Assembly: GCA_023079485.1 (NCBI GenBank)
Contig: CM041103.1
Location: forward strand, 10,474,503 to 10,538,502
From: Archilochus colubris
Taxonomy: Eukaryota; Chordata; Aves; Apodiformes; Trochilidae
Length of the DNA: 64,000 nucleotides
Direction: 5' to 3'
Position numbers and translations under genes: made by a program. Shown here piece by piece: positions 47,749 through 62,800 of the stretch. The notes under the pieces were generated by a model that saw nothing but the letters and a program-made list of their open reading frames with translations, was not told the origin of the DNA and made no database searches. How positions within the stretch are numbered: the first letter of the stretch is position 1; each line of letters opens with the position of its first letter.

Positions 47749-50694
47749 CTGTTTAATAAAGAAACAAAACAAAAAAAAAAAAAAAAAGGAGGAAGGAAAA
47801 TATTAATGAAGTTGAACTGATTTAATTTTAATTAAGCATTACTTTGCTGCTTGGACTTTGGAAAACTTTCATAAAAATATGCACGTGTAAATACACTGCT
47901 GCCTATGGAGCTGTTGCTGAACTTATTACAGAGTAATGGAGGGGAGAGGTGTTGTCTTGGGGAAAATTAATAGGGTTCTGTTCCAGCTCTTCCATAGGAT
48001 TTAATGGGGAATTAAAACCTCCTTATGGATTTTTTGATCCATAATGCAGAATTTAATGGATAGTTACACCCCAGTTACACGATGGCTCAGAAGCTACAAT
48101 AAGGCTGTATTTTCTTTTACACCTTATAGGTTTTTAAGAGCAATCTCTAAAAAACCCAATTATATTTCTATGGAACCATATTGATTTTATCTCTCGTTTA
48201 ATTCCACGGGACTTCTCCATTAGGGCTGACTCATTACATGACCAAGAAAAATAAAAATCCAGGAAGACAGAAGATGATTCCTCATTTACCACTGGTGGGA
48301 TGAAGAATGCCAAAGCTTCCCCAAACATGGAGCAGCACTTTGTATTCCCATTGCCTGTCAGCACACATCAGCCACCCCCTTGCTGCAGCCGGGCTCCGGA
48401 GGTGGTTATTTGTCCCTTTCTTCCTGAATTACTTCCTCTAATACCTCATCAGGACATCCTGAGGCCTCCAAGAAACCAGCATGTTTAAAGCCTCTGATCT
48501 AATCACTCTTCTCTTCTCTGCTGCTGCTTCAAAGGAGCCACGGATTTGGGCTGGGGCAGGGGGGTTTGATGCCTGCTGCCCACCCAGAGCCACGTGTGCT
48601 CTGCTGCAGGACGTGGCTCTGGCATCCCCCCAGCTACAGGCACTCCTGTTCCCTGCTCCTTCCTTTCACCAGGAGCTAACAAACACCAACCAACCCAACG
48701 GGCTACACTGCTGGCTCAGGTTTGATGAGTCAACCCCAACGTGGGCTGAGCTAATGAAACCTTAAAAACCTAACAACAGGATGGATTCCATCCCCCCACT
48801 GGCACTGAAAACTGCTGGACTGGATGCTGGTGAAGCCACCTGTGATGCCTCCCATCACAACAGGCTCTGACTGCAGGCACCAGAGCTGGAGCATCCCAGG
48901 CAGCAGCTTTGCCCAGGCTGAGGCAGCAGGGGAAGGAGAAGGAGGGGAATCCATCCCTGCCCCCTGTTACTTTCTGCAAATAGTTTTGCCCAGTGACCAT
49001 CCCTCTGCTCATCCACGCATGGCAGCAAAGCACTTTTGTCTCTGCTGACTCTGAAGGAGCCAGAAATACTGTATGGGTTTTGGCAACCTACAGGCACAAG
49101 GCACACTTTGCAGGCTGCAATATCTGAAGCTGTGAAATGCATTTCAAGGCGAGGTCCGAGCAGCTCCCAGACACTTTGGGAATGCCCAGTATCTGCAGCA
49201 ATGGGGAATGCTCCAATCCCTCTGGACCCTCTTATTAAAAAGTACCAGGAATGGTTTCCAGATCTCCCCCAAGGCCTGGCACACCACCTGACAGCACAGC
49301 AGCCCTCAGCCCAGCTCTCAGAACACTGTTTTACTTCGCACTTACAGCGTGTAGCAGCTTGAAGGATTTTACTTAACTCAAGTCTTTCATTTGCCTTCTA
49401 AATTACTCCTTTAAGTCTATGTTAAACAGACCTGTAGTTAAAACTGAAATTTTTATGGTTAAGTGGCTGAACACAGCATCCCAGGCATCCCGCAGCACCC
49501 AGCAATTACGGGAGGTGGGAGCAGCAGGCGGGGGGACCAGAGCTGCCCAGCCCGGGTCTCCAAGTCATTAATTGTTTGTGCACCAGTGACATCTTCATCA
49601 TTACAACTCATTAGCAAGTCCTGCAGTTGAGGATTTCTCTTTCAACTTCCGTCAGGTCTCACTGCCAGGATGGAGGGGACAGAGGGGATTTGGAGGCAAT
49701 CAGCCTGCATGTGCAGATCAGTGTGAGAAAGCCTGCTGCAGTCATTACAGGGCTGGGCTTGGAAACAAGTTTCCCATCCTCATCCCACTCCATATGGCTC
49801 TAACACAGGTCCATCAAGAAACTGCCTGCAAGCTCACAATATTTTACCTTTAAGATTCTTTGACTGCCTGGGAACCAACCACGGAATTTGAATCTGCACA
49901 TATCCAGGCACTTAAAATCCAGAGGATGCAATTCAGGAGATGCTGTCGCTCCTTAAATGAACAATCCCCAAAAGATCATATGCCCCTGAATTCAAAACTT
50001 CATAAAAGTGACTGGAAATGGGTCCTTTTTTGTTTGTTTGTTTCACTTTTTGAATATCAGATTTCAACTTTTAATAATTGAAAGTACAAAAAAAAATATT
50101 ACCCCATGCATGCATTATTAGTTAGCATAATGAATACACGCTCATTTTTAAATTACCAAAACTCTTAGAAACCTTCCTGGACTTAAATAGACAGTTATTT
50201 CTTCTGAGAGGTTCTAAGAGTCAACAAAAAAATGGTTCTCGGGAAGTGTATAAAAAAGATTAACACAAAACAAAGAAGGCTGTTTAAAATGGTGACATAA
50301 ATAGGATTCCGGTTGTCAAGGAGCACACATTTTAAAATGAAATTATACTGCATCCTTCTGAATGAAGCTATTATTGGAAGCTAACAAGCTCTATTTAAGA
50401 GATAAACATTTAACAGAGTCAAACGGTTGAGTTTTTTATTCAAATGAATAAAACTGAATATTCATTTGGATAATCTTTTCTGTAAAAGAAAAGGAAAAGA
50501 AGAGGCAAAAATAAAGTAAGAGGCAAACAGATGCCCCTGAATGAGAGGCTCTGAGCCAAGTACCATCACTAAAGGAAGCCGAGATGAATTCATGGCCTTC
50601 AGGTTAAACCTTACAAACCCTCCTTCAGCACCTGCTCAGAAAAAGGGAATCACTTCACTCTGTTCATCTGCTGGTTAACAGGCACCAAACCCAC

Positions 50695-50862
50695 CACAGA
50701 ATCACAGGATCATTATGATTGGAAAGGACCTCTCAGCTCCTCGAGTCCAACCACCAACCCAACACCACCAGCCAACTAAACCATGTCCTCAAGTGCTATG
50801 TCCACAAGTTTTTTGAACCCTGCAGGGATGGAGACTCTGCCACCCCTGCACAAGGATCCCCC
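50695..50862 (-). mobile_element. CR1 LINE 3' fragment
   Basis: The plus strand reads ACAGAATCACAGGATCATTA, then GATTGGAAAGGACCTCTCAG, CGAGTCCAACCACCAACCC, ACTAAACCATGTCCTCAAG, TGCTATGTCCA and CAGGGATGGAGACTCTGCC. This is the reverse complement of the avian CR1 3' region, with remnants of the terminal ATTCTGTG-like repeats at the low-coordinate end. The element is 5'-truncated, in the same orientation as MSI2, and has no open reading frame. Confidence 0.9.
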
Positions 50863-53800
50863 AGGTCCCAGGCTGGGTGGGAGATGTTCTGCTGCGGGCA
50901 GGGCTGGCAGCTCCCTGCAGCCAAGCAGAGCTCACCGTGCCAGAAAGAAGAGAAACACCATTCAGAGAAAGTGACTGAAACTCTAAAAAAGATTTTAGAA
51001 GTATTTCAAAAATGTGCAAAGCCATAAATAATACTTAGGAAGAGGCACTGAGGATACCAAACCTCAGCGGGCCCGTGTTCTGCCTCACCCTCAAACCAAA
51101 CTACATTTCACACCTTTGTTGTCACTTGAGAGGTTTTATGCCAAGCTCAGGGAAATACAGCTGGGATGACAACAGCCTGGCTGGGACACACATCCCTTGC
51201 TCTCCCTTTCTGCAGCCCAGGTTTGCTGGGTCACCCCTGGGCACCCCGCAGCCTCCCAGGACATCACCCGTCAGCAGAACCAACACGGGCAGCTGATGGG
51301 GTGAGGGCCTCTTCCTTTCAAGCTTGTGTCTGCAGAAAAATGAAGAATACAAACCCACTCCATCCTGCACCAGAGAGGTTAAGCCATGACCAGTGCTGGG
51401 GCTGTGCTGATGGGTGGGAGCAGGAGGAGATGCTGGTTCAGGCTGTGTTCCCCTCCCAGTGACCTGAGCTGCCCATCTGGGTGTGCTCCAGGCCTGGCCT
51501 CTTCTCCCCAGGCTGAAATTACCTAAGCTTTGAAACAGAGAAAGGTCCAGTCCTGCTGTGCCATTATTTATGCACCTGCTTTCTTGTTTACACCAGTAGT
51601 TTTGGCAGCTGGTGCTGTAAGCTGTAATAAAATGCCTTTCAAAAGTAAAAAAAAAAAATATAAAAATTAAGAAATGTGACCAGACAAGCCAGGCATAATA
51701 ACATTAAAGCCCGTGTCAATTAATTTTTCCTCTTCTTGATAAACGAGCCCCGTTCCATCCATTAATAATGAGGGAAGAAACAGGAAAAGTTGACACTAGT
51801 TTAATTTATTTTCTCAACTTGCCTGGTCATATTTCTCCCTGTTGCAAAGCTTTTGGGTGCTGCTGGGAATTGCAAGTGGCTCCCACGCAGTCGATGCATA
51901 GATTGGTGTGAATCAATACTGCTCTGCTTTATTCACACATCCCTTGTTATCAGCAGGGAAAAAGTTACTTAGTAAGCGACTGTGCAGCCCAGGCTGCCAC
52001 CTCACCTTAAAAAGTGATAGTAAAAAATAATGAATAAATAATTAATAACACTAATTATTAAAAAAAAGCTCCAAACTTGCAGAAGAGGGGTGGAGAGGCA
52101 GACCTGAAACCAAGTCCTGTAATCACTGCCAGAGGATGCTGACTTCACAGCCACACAGAATGACCTGAATGGAGGGGCTGGGACATTTTAATGCTCAGAC
52201 AGCAGCCATGGGTGCTCTGTAACTTCTTGCTGTCTACAGAGGTAAATCAATCATTGCCCTGAGAGGTTGGGAACAGGGGCCTGAGGGTTTAATCCTGCCT
52301 CTGGGGAAAGCCATTGGTTTGATGGTGCCAGAACCCAGCAGCCAGGACTTGAAAACTCATCTCCACCTCTGCCACCTTACTTCGTGTGTTTGAACAAGTT
52401 GTTTACATCTTCCTTCTAATCCAGGTCCTGTGTTTCTCCCCCCACCACTTTCTAGTCCCTTCCCCAAAGTTTTCATCTGACATCCTGCAACTCGTTAAAG
52501 CTCAATATTGTCTGGGGAAAAAGCTGTCAGCTCTGCCTCGTTATCTCCTGTTATTCCAGTTTCCTCTGCTGCAAACACACCAGAGGAGAGGCTCTGGTTT
52601 CCAAAGAAATAACTCCCTGCAGATTCCCAGCAGACAGCCTGGGATGTACAGTGCTCAGATTTTACCTTTAAGAGGGGTTTGCTGGCAAGAGCGATGGCCA
52701 CAGTTGAAGATACCCCCTAAGGGCACCTCCTGTTCATGGAGAACAAGAGCTCATCCCCTCCTTGTGATAACCAGACTGGCAGGGGGATGCACCAGGAGAT
52801 GGAAGGGGAAGGAGAAGGTTAACACCTAAGGAATATCCTCCTCATGTACCTGCAATGTGCTCTCTGGCCATGCTCCTGCCAAGGACTCACCAGGCCAGGT
52901 GCCCAGCACACCCACTTGGGGTTTATGTCCACCTTGGATGGGGGATGGACAAAATCCCAGTTCTCTTGGCAGACACAGGCAGGTATAGCTGCTGCTTGAA
53001 GTGTCAATATATACTCCACAACGTGAGAGTAAATTCTAAAAACTTAAATCAGCAGCCAATTGCCTGGGATCCAACCCTCTGTACCAGGTGCTGGCGTTTC
53101 AATACCAGCACGGCAGGAGAGCAAAGAGCTGGGGTCAGCAGCACAGCTGGATAAAGGGCACCAGCAAGATATTCCTTTTTGTTCTGGAAAGCTGCAAGGC
53201 TCAGGCTCCTTGGTCTGTCCTCCCATGCCTGCCTGGCATTTCCAAAGGGAGCATCACTCAAAAAACAAACAGAAAAAACCCCAGCACATCGGGATGAGGA
53301 GATGCTGCACCACACAGCATACAAACAGACAGAAATCCACCCAAACTGGGCTTGGGGAAGGGTTCTCCTCCAGTGACCCATTGTAACCAAAGATTTCCAG
53401 GCTGGAGGGCACCTGTGCCCTGGAGCCAGACTGCTGGTTCTGGACAAACCCCACAGAGAAAGTGACTGGGGAAGGGAACCCTCTGCACCCGTGTGAGCAG
53501 TACATGAACTTTATGTAATAAATTTTTCATAGCAACAAATCTTCATTAAAATTTTATTCTATTAACATTCTGAAATCAAACCAAAGCTCTGAGTACATAA
53601 TGACTGAGACGCACACTACACAGCAACTTACTAAATGCCAGTTTTATCATATTGTTAATTAACAGAAACCATTAATACATTCACAGATCATTTAGAGGCA
53701 CTAGCAGTGACCTAAGAGAAATTGCACCTACGTGTGATACTCTTACGTCTGCACTTTTTGCACCTGAATTTTCAGATGATTTTACTCAGCAGGCTCCAAG

Positions 53801-56800
53801 CTTGCTCCCAACTCAGCCTCTCCCTGTTGCAGACACTGTGTCTCACCAGGAGTGTTCCTGAGAACTAATGCATGTTTGCTTTGCCAGCAGTACCTACCTG
53901 GAATGTGGGCAGCAGACCCCACCTCTGCTCCTCAGCTTTCCCAGGCTCTCTCCAGCTCAGGTAGGGATTTCCCAGCTCTCTCACAAGCCAGCAGAACCCA
54001 ACCCATGGGAGTGCAGCTGGGTGAGGGCAGCGTGGTGACAACTAACAGATTTCTTTGTGCTACCAAAGAAGAAAGCTCCAAATGCCTGTAAAATCCCACT
54101 ATCTGTCTGCAACCAGAACATCACCCTTCAAGCAAAGTTCTCTGTGAGCCAGACCTGCAACACACAGAGCCAGTGACAAATCCAAATGCCCATTTCCAGC
54201 CCCTAGAGGAGCTCCCTGCAGCCCCTCACCGTGCCACCAGGCAGGGAGGGACCCGTCCCTGTCCCCTGCCAGCCAAGGGCCATGGCTCTGGGGTGCTGGC
54301 TGAGCCAGTCAGGCTCTCCCAGCAGACACCAAAGCTGCTCCTGACACGATGCTCCCCAGCACAAAGTCCTGCCAGCTTTGTCTGTTTGCCTACAGGCGTC
54401 AAACACTCCCTGCCTGTCAATTCTTCCACAGTTTATTACCAAATTTCTAAAATATTACATTTTCTATTATATCCAAATTCACTTTATTGCATCTGACAAT
54501 ACAGATAATCACATACCATATGCTCTAATGTTTTGAACCCAATGCGTGCTGACAGCAGTTTTTATTCATGATGCATAATTCTATCCAGGGCTGACAAAGG
54601 CGACCCAGCACCCAGCCTGGTGTTAGGATTTTGTTGGTGGGGGGATCCTTTTTTCCATTTCCTTTTCTTCGTTTCAACAACAGGTTGACAATATTCAGAG
54701 CAAAGATGCTTTGCTTTCAGTAGAAATAGGAAATTGCCTGAAAAGATGGGCTTATCAAGGAGATGTCTTCAAAATACTAATATTGGCTGGGGGTTGGTTA
54801 TTATAATTATCTGCATCTGAAGCTTGCTGCTAATGGGGTCAGGGAAGCATCACAGCTCCTCCACGAGTGAGCAGGGGGCACAGTGGGCATGGGGCTGGAC
54901 TCCTGCTCCTCCACACCTCCCAACCTGCCTGTGGTCACTCCTCTTCCCAAGAGATGGTGGGAAGGGAAAAGCCTGGTGTGCCCTGGAAGCTCCCTCTGCA
55001 CAAGCTGCCAGGGCAGCAGGGCCAGGGCAGGGTCCTGGGTTGAAGTGGACCCCTGGGTGAGCTGGAGCAGCTTTGTTGTCCTCTCCCCTGCCCACCCCAT
55101 CTCCACCAGCAGCTGAAGGGCCACCATCTCCGAGCAAAAGCTCAGTTCCTCGGGAAGCTGCTGGGAGAGGAAAAACCCAAGCAAAGGCCAAGCCCCAACC
55201 CCAGTCTGCAGGCAATAGATTCAGCAACTTGAAAGATGGCAATGCTGTGCAAACCAAACAGGATGCTATGTCTAAATTAAGCTATAATGACCTGCTCTGA
55301 GGTCTTTATTAGCCAGGTAATGATCATTTAAGAGGAGGTTACTATCTTGAGCCAAGGGCACCTAATACCATTACTGAACTTGTTAAAACCTGCCAAGCAA
55401 GTCATTATTCCTAACATTATTTCTTTTTCTCATAACACACAGCTTTCTACCTTTCCCCTTGTGGTGCTCAGCAGTAAATCACAGGAGGTGGAAATCACAC
55501 AGATGTGGTCACCCTTCCCCAGGAGGCTGAATTTAGCTCCTGCTATCCACGAGCAGGCTGAATGGAAGATAAATACCCAATAAAGAGCACACACTGAAAC
55601 ACTCCAGCCCTACGAGACCCACAGAGCAAGGCCATGGTGCAGCAGGAACACACAGCAGGCAGTGGTCTCCCAAAGCCCCACCAGCTCGTGAAGTGTTTTG
55701 CAGCTGGTGAGATGCCCCTTGTGCTTGCAGATGATTCAGATGCTGCATGGACCACTGGCATTTTGGCTGAGAAGAGAGGAGCTTAAACACCACCTCAGCC
55801 CTTGAGGTTGTTGGGGCTGGTGAGAAAGAACAGCAGGTTCAGAGCTTGGAGTGAGCTCAGCTGGGGACACCACTGGGACCTGCCTCCCATGGGCTGTAAG
55901 GCAGCAGGGCCAAGGGCAAAGATCTGCTAACCTTGAGGACAAGAAGTGGAGATGTTCTCCTACTTGCCCCAGGAAAATAACACTCAGTCCCCTCCATTCC
56001 CCTTCCCTGTCTCCAGTCCTACAGACACTCACATAAAGAACAGCAGAAAAAAGCCCCAAGCAAGCACACAGCTGCTCTGCAACCTCCCAAATAACATCTC
56101 AGACATCTCAGGCTGCTCGCCCAGCACAAAACGAGGTCCTGGAGGTGATCTCTGAGGTGGTGGATCCAGGAACCATCCCCATGGACTCTGCAGAGGATCC
56201 TGGAGACCCTGGCTGGAAAGGGGTTGGGGTGGCTGCAATTTACAGTAACCCAGTGTGGACAATATTATGAATGACACCAGCAAGCTGCCAGCTCAGGAAC
56301 TCATTACTGTCAAGGTACAACATGGCTGGCTGCCAGGCCCCCAGCTTTCACACTCGCTATGCCAGAACATCCACACACTATTTAATTGCATTATAATTTC
56401 AAAAGTGCTTTTCAAACTGGAAAAAGGCATTCACTGATTAACCAGCGAAGAGCAAAATTGTTTATGAAATTGAATACAAAAAGCTACAGAAATGTAATTG
56501 GGTCGTTCTAGCACCTAATTTTCAAGCCATTTTCCCACTTATTTAATCACGAGATACAAAAGGAACTGGTGAATTGACTTCATACTAATTAGATTACTCC
56601 CCGCGATACTCCAGGCCTATATTCCAACTGGTTGATAGTGCTGCTTTAAAATGAAACAAAAAATGTAGCAGCAGCTTGTCTGGGGCCATAACACATTTGT
56701 TCCCCATCAACCCCCTCTTACCAGAGGGCCATAAAATCCAGGCCAAATTCCCCATACCTGCTGGAGCCAGTCACCCAGAAATGGCTCACTTGGCCAGAAA

Positions 56801-59800
56801 GGGATGAGGAACGTTTGCCAAACAATGGTGGCTGCTCCCTGGTGCCTGGCCAAGGGACAAGCCAGGGTTCCACAGCATTCCCAGTATCCCCAGAATTCCC
56901 AGCCATCCCCAGCATCCTGGGGCTTGTCCTGCTCGGATGGAATCAGAAGCAAAAGTGAGGATGCTGGAGGTGATGGAGGAGCTGGCCAGGATGCAATGTC
57001 CTCCCCAGGGAGGGACACAGGGATACCCTGGGCAGGGAAGGGCTGGTGTCTGGCTCTGCTGCCATGGGTGCACCAGCACCCCCGAGCTGAACTCTGGGTC
57101 TGGCCACAGGGGAGAACGTCCCTTCCTTCCAAAGCCACCACGGAATCACTGCCAACAATAACTCAGCTGTTTTAAAAATGTGGTGCAAGGTCATCTCTTG
57201 ATAGAAACTGTTAGTAAATTTGCTGGCAGGAAAGGGAGGGAGGGCTGGGGGAAGCTGTGTATGAGGATTGCTCCTGCAGCCTGCTCCCTCTGCCCCACAA
57301 ACACCCAAAAAGCACCCGGCACAGGAGGAGCCCAGGAGAAACCTGCAAAAGGAGTGGGGGGGAGCTGGGGATGGAGGGACTTGTCCCTGAGCTGTTCTGT
57401 ACATGGACTCCAGGGTCACCTTGTCAGGACAGCCACACATCCCTGAGCTCCAGCAAGGGCAGCAGGAGCTGCAGGCACTTCGGGGTTTTTTAAAACCAAG
57501 GCAGTAATTTAAATTTAAAAAAAAACCCAGGAAGGTTTTACTGAGCCTCCAGTTCTCAAGGATGGGTACTTTGAAGACAGAGACACACTTGCAGAAGTTT
57601 CTTTAAGGCCACCCAAGCCCTGCTCTGCACCTGATCCAATCTGCTTGCAGCTTTTGCACTAATTTTAAATTTTATTACATGCGCTGTAATTGATTATATA
57701 ATCAAATGGAGAATGTACATTATCAAGATATTGTAGCACTTCACAGGCCATTTAATCAGCATATCTGGGGCCATGCCAAAATGAATTAGCTTGCATTAAG
57801 TTTCAAGTACATATTATTGGTTGTATTTGTCTCCATGTTTAAGCAGGCACTTGCTCTTATAAAAGAAATCCAAAATTCTTCAATTATAGAAATAGATTAA
57901 TAAAAAAATGGAAGTTCACTTTGCCAGAGTTGTTTCTTCTGCAACAAAGAGCCCAGAAAAGTTCACCCCCCGCCAGAAAATCACTGTGACTGACCCAGTG
58001 AGCAGAAGTTGCAGCACTTACTGACTTTACAAAAGTAGAGCATAAAACTGTGAAGTGGCTCAGCAGCCAGTGAGAGCAGAGCCTGGCACAGCAGGAGGAA
58101 TGGACAGGTACCTGGGGTGGCCCTGAGGAAGGAGATCCCCTCCCTGAACCCTTCCCACCAAGCTGGTCCTTGCTCCAGCTGCAGTGGAGTTGGGCACAGA
58201 GGGGACAGGAGGGGCATCTGTTGGTGCCCCGTGGGGAGGTTGGGAGGGACACAGCCCCAGCTTGCCCCACCACGACCCATTTGTGCCACAGCCCATCAGT
58301 GGTCCAATTTCAGACCCTTTCATCAGAGAATGGGCCACCAAAAGGCACTGGGACATCAGGATACACCCCAGGTTTGGTGATGGGGCCATGGTGCCCCCCT
58401 GCCCTGGTAACCAGCACCTGGTGTTGAACTGTGTTGGTTCCAGTGTCCTCAGAGCCAACCAATCCCTCCAGACAGAACCAGGGATTCTCACAGACTGATG
58501 ACTTCTCTTTGATTCCCCCAAGTGGAGAAACGGGAGGCAGCTCCAGGGAATGAAGCCAAACCCCACTGCTGACATTCCTGCTCCCTCCACTGTGCCAGCC
58601 AAACCCAGGAACGTCTCCGTGTTCCTGATCCCAAATGTCATTACCACCACCAGAGAGGTGAGGGGCACAGCAGCTGCCAGAGGCAGCCCGAGAGCCGTGA
58701 TGTGTCTGCAGCTCTGGCTTGGCAGGGGGAGATTTTTCAAGTGCCTGAGCTCAAGGTGACTCCTGGCTACCTGGTTACTGCAGCAGTGCTGTGACAGCCT
58801 GGGCCTGGGGACAGAGCCACCGTGCTGGCAGGCATCCCCCCAAAACCACCATCACCTCCACCCCGGGGGTCCCTGCTTCCAGCTACCAAACCCCCCTCAA
58901 ACCAGAGGGGGGAAGGAGGAGGCTTGGGGTGAACACAGAGGCAGCTTTCCTGCTTTCCTCTCATGAACACGCAGCCATCAGCCAAGGAAAGTGGGAAGGC
59001 AAAGAGTGCTCCCAAAGTGGTGATGCTGCTGGTGGCTGTCACGGTGCTCCAGTGGAGATGTCCCCCTCCCTGTGGGTCCTGCTCCAAGACAGGAGAGCCT
59101 GGCATGGCCCCACACCACAGTCTGGTGTCCCTCCAAGCCCTGCAGGACCCAACACGAGTTCAGGTGCATGGGAAGGCCAGGGAATGTCTCCAGGGACTGC
59201 ACCTCTCTGCCAAACATCCCCAATCCTCCCCAGTCCATTCTGCACACTGTGCTTTACCTGCATCTCACCTCCAGGCCAAACATTGCTGCCTGCAAAAAGC
59301 AATAAAACACCCCAGGGTGCTCTCACACCTCTGCACCCTGCACCATGTTTTACCCCCCTGGGCTGTGTCCCCAAGCCCTGCAGGCTCTGTGCATCATCAT
59401 GTGAAGGCATAAAGAACTGGGCACCAAAACAACAAAACAACTGTTCAAGGAATTGAAATAAGTACTGACTGGGGTCAAGGGAAATACCAGCAAAAATGAG
59501 CAGCTTAGCCTCAGGTTAAAACAATACCTTTGAGTTGCACCGTATGACCCCTCCAGCTCTGGCTTCAGGCAGCACACAACATTCCTGGACATTATTCATC
59601 TCCTTGGCCAGGGCTCCATCCCTGCTGCTCAGGCACCGTATCAGTATTTGCTTAAGCAAACACCATACAGTACAGTGAGAGAGTGCCTGGCCACGACAGA
59701 GGCTTTGAGTATCTGCACCATTTGTTCCTCTGGATACACATGCAAAGAGGGAAGTATTTGCTGAGCTGTTCCTGGAAGCCAGCTCCCAGCACTGAGGAGA

Positions 59801-62800
59801 GGGCAGCACATCCCAGCCTGGCCAAGGGGGTGCAGGATCCAACCTCCAACACCCCACAACTGCTCCAATACCCAAGTTTCTCCCCTCTGTGTATGGGCTA
59901 AAAACCAAGAAAGAACATCAAACCCCCTGATGAGCTGTTCCCAGAAAAGCTCTGCTGGGAAGGGAAAAGAGGGGGGAAATGGCTCTTTTTTCACTTGAGC
60001 TCAAACTCTGCTTTTTTGTTCAAGACCACAGGCAAAGAGAGAGAACGTAATTTCCTCCTGTAGGTAAATGCTGAGCAGAGCACACAGGTTTAGCATGCAC
60101 TTCAAGCAAATGGTGAATTAAATGAAGATAATCACTTCCTTACACATCTATCTAGAGCGGGTGTTTGGGGGAAAAGCCCTCCTGAGGTACACCAGCACCT
60201 TGGGGAAGAAAACTTTTAATAGGGACCACACAGAGCCAAACAGCTCTATAAAACAAATCTGCTGGTAATGGAAAAGGAAAACAAGACTCTGAGACAGGCA
60301 CAAAATCCAGAGCCCTTTGGTTCTGGACATGCTGATAACCACATCCACAATTTCACTATGCTTGCTGAGCCTCCTCAGACACGGGGATGCTTTGTGCTTT
60401 TCTGCCTCTGCAGCTGCTTTCTGGGACCACGCAAAGGCATGGTGAGAGAGAGCTACATCCTTTGCTGAGCAGCATACCTCGGACAGCCATGATTTTATCA
60501 TCTCTGGGAGCCTTAATGCCATTTCTAACCCCCCCAGACAGCCCCCGGGGGGCAGATGCAGTCACTCCCTGCTGGGGATGGTTCCCTTGAAGTTTGCTGC
60601 TCCATCCTCAGGACAGCTGCTCAGCCCTGGGGTCCCAAGGAATCACAAGCCAGAGGATGGGCCAAGCCACCACCTGTGGACTGACAGCTTTCTGCCACAG
60701 CTCCCCCAGAAGAACAGGGCCATGCTGCTTTCTCATCTGCCACCTTCAGAGGTGACCTTCTCCAGCAGCCTGCCTCCTGTTTGGATTCCTCCAAGCCCTG
60801 CTCCCAGGTGCACAGGCCCAGCAGGGCTTTATTAAAAGCTTTCTTCTCCTCCTCACATTTTTGGTGACATTGTTTTATGGATTTCCCCACACGCTCAACC
60901 TTTGTTCAAACCATTGGGGAAAAGGCTGAAATCTTTCTGTTTATAAAACAAAAGCAGTCAGAGGCAAAAGAAAAGGTGAACTAATTATACACACCGGAGT
61001 GTTCCCTGAAGCTTGGGTGCTCCCAGCCCAGACCTCAAGCTGCATTTCCCCCACCAGACTCCATCCTTGCCTGCAGTGGGGCAAATCCAAGCCCCTGAGA
61101 ACCCAACCCCTCCAGGCTGAGCTCCTCCACCAGGTGAGGGCTCTCCCTGCCCCGGAGGGGGGAGGCACCCCGGGACCATCACACCAGCAGAGCAGTTCCA
61201 GTTCCAATACCCTTTGCTTCCCTGCTTTCAGAACAGACAAAGAAACTGCCTTTGGAGAAGTGGTGTTTACGCACTGACCTTTCCCTATTGTGTCTGCAGG
61301 CCTGGAGAACAAAGCTGGGGCAGAATCTCCCCGTGACTTCCGAGTGATGGGAAACGTGGCCACAGAGCTGGCTCAGGGCTGGAGGGGTTTTTGTTGGAGT
61401 TACTTCCCTGGGATCTTACACCGGTGCTGAGGAATTGAACTGCTGCCCATCCCCACCTTGTTCCCCCACCAGCCCCTAGGAAAAACTCCTGCTCTGCAGG
61501 ACCCTCGTTTCCCAATCCTGGGAAGTGATGAGGGTGATGGGACCCACTGCAAACACAGAGGGGAAAGAAACCAAACCCAGCAAACCCCTGCACAAAACCT
61601 TTCCTGCAAGCAGTGAGAACAGACTATTTATAGCTGGGCATCATTAACTGTATTAAAAGTGTGATATTCTCCATGCCACTGTGAACTGCTGGCCTTCCCT
61701 GGCAGTGGGGGATCTGTGGGGTGGCTGTGCTGGACTCAGGGCATCAGCAGCTCACTCAATTGGCTGAGCCAGCCCCTGTCCCAGCCCCTGCCCAGAGTGG
61801 CCTGTCCCCAAGGCTTCTGTTTAAATATTATGCCAGCTCCCACAGCCTACCAGGGGAAGAACACGCTATGTATACTCTCATAAAACTCTGTAATTATGAA
61901 TAATGCCTTGGTTTTTAACAAAATAAATCACCACGCACCAGAGAAGTGCTTATTCCAACCCAGCGCTGGAAGAGATGAAAATGCCAAGTGAAGTGAAGCA
62001 TCCATCTTCTGCAACACCAACCTCACTGTTATTTATTTCTGTTGGCCACACCAGCTACCTGGCTGGGGAGCCCCTGCCAGGGCCACTGAAACACCCAGAG
62101 CCCACCACCACCACTCAGGGGAGGCCCTGGACCAGAGGTGCTGAGCATCATCTGGAGCTGTGGCTCCTGGGCTCCTCCAATCCCAACCTCCAGACTGTTC
62201 TTCCAGCCTGGATCAAGGCATTCACAACGAGGAATGCTTGATTCTCATCAGCTCAAAGTTTATCAGCTTGTACGAAACATACAAGCGAAAAACCACAGAT
62301 AAGAGACTGCTGATTGTTATCACCAGGAATATGAAGCTCTGGTGATCCGAGACATTCAACAGAGGGCTTTAAAGACCTAACGCTTCCACCCATTACAGAA
62401 TGGCTCTCACTGCCCAAAAAAAGCTCCTTCAACACTGGCTGAGGACTCTGCCAAGCCCACGCCTGCTCCCAGGGGCTCTGCTAACACGTTTTGGGGCAGA
62501 TTCTCCCATCTTTGCTCCTCATGCAAAGAAAGTTTTGGCTCCATCACCACGGCTGGCCTGGGGCTCCTGCCTCACTCACCACCCTGCTCTCTCCAGATAA
62601 ACAGGGTGCTTTTTAAAATTATCTTCTGCCCACAAGCCAGAGCCACACAAAGGCAGCCTGTCTGCCAGCCTCGAGTGGAAACTTTCACTAGATCAGCAGC
62701 AGAGATATTTTCAACATGGTTCAAATCAACCTCAAAGACAACTGGGAGGAGGGGAAAACAATCAGATATTTGGAGGTTTTCTAGCATTTCGATAATCTTT

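Noticed and set aside
47378..47806. 142-codon plus-strand frame
   Set aside because: It is the antisense shadow of the RRM2 exon and continues into an A run.
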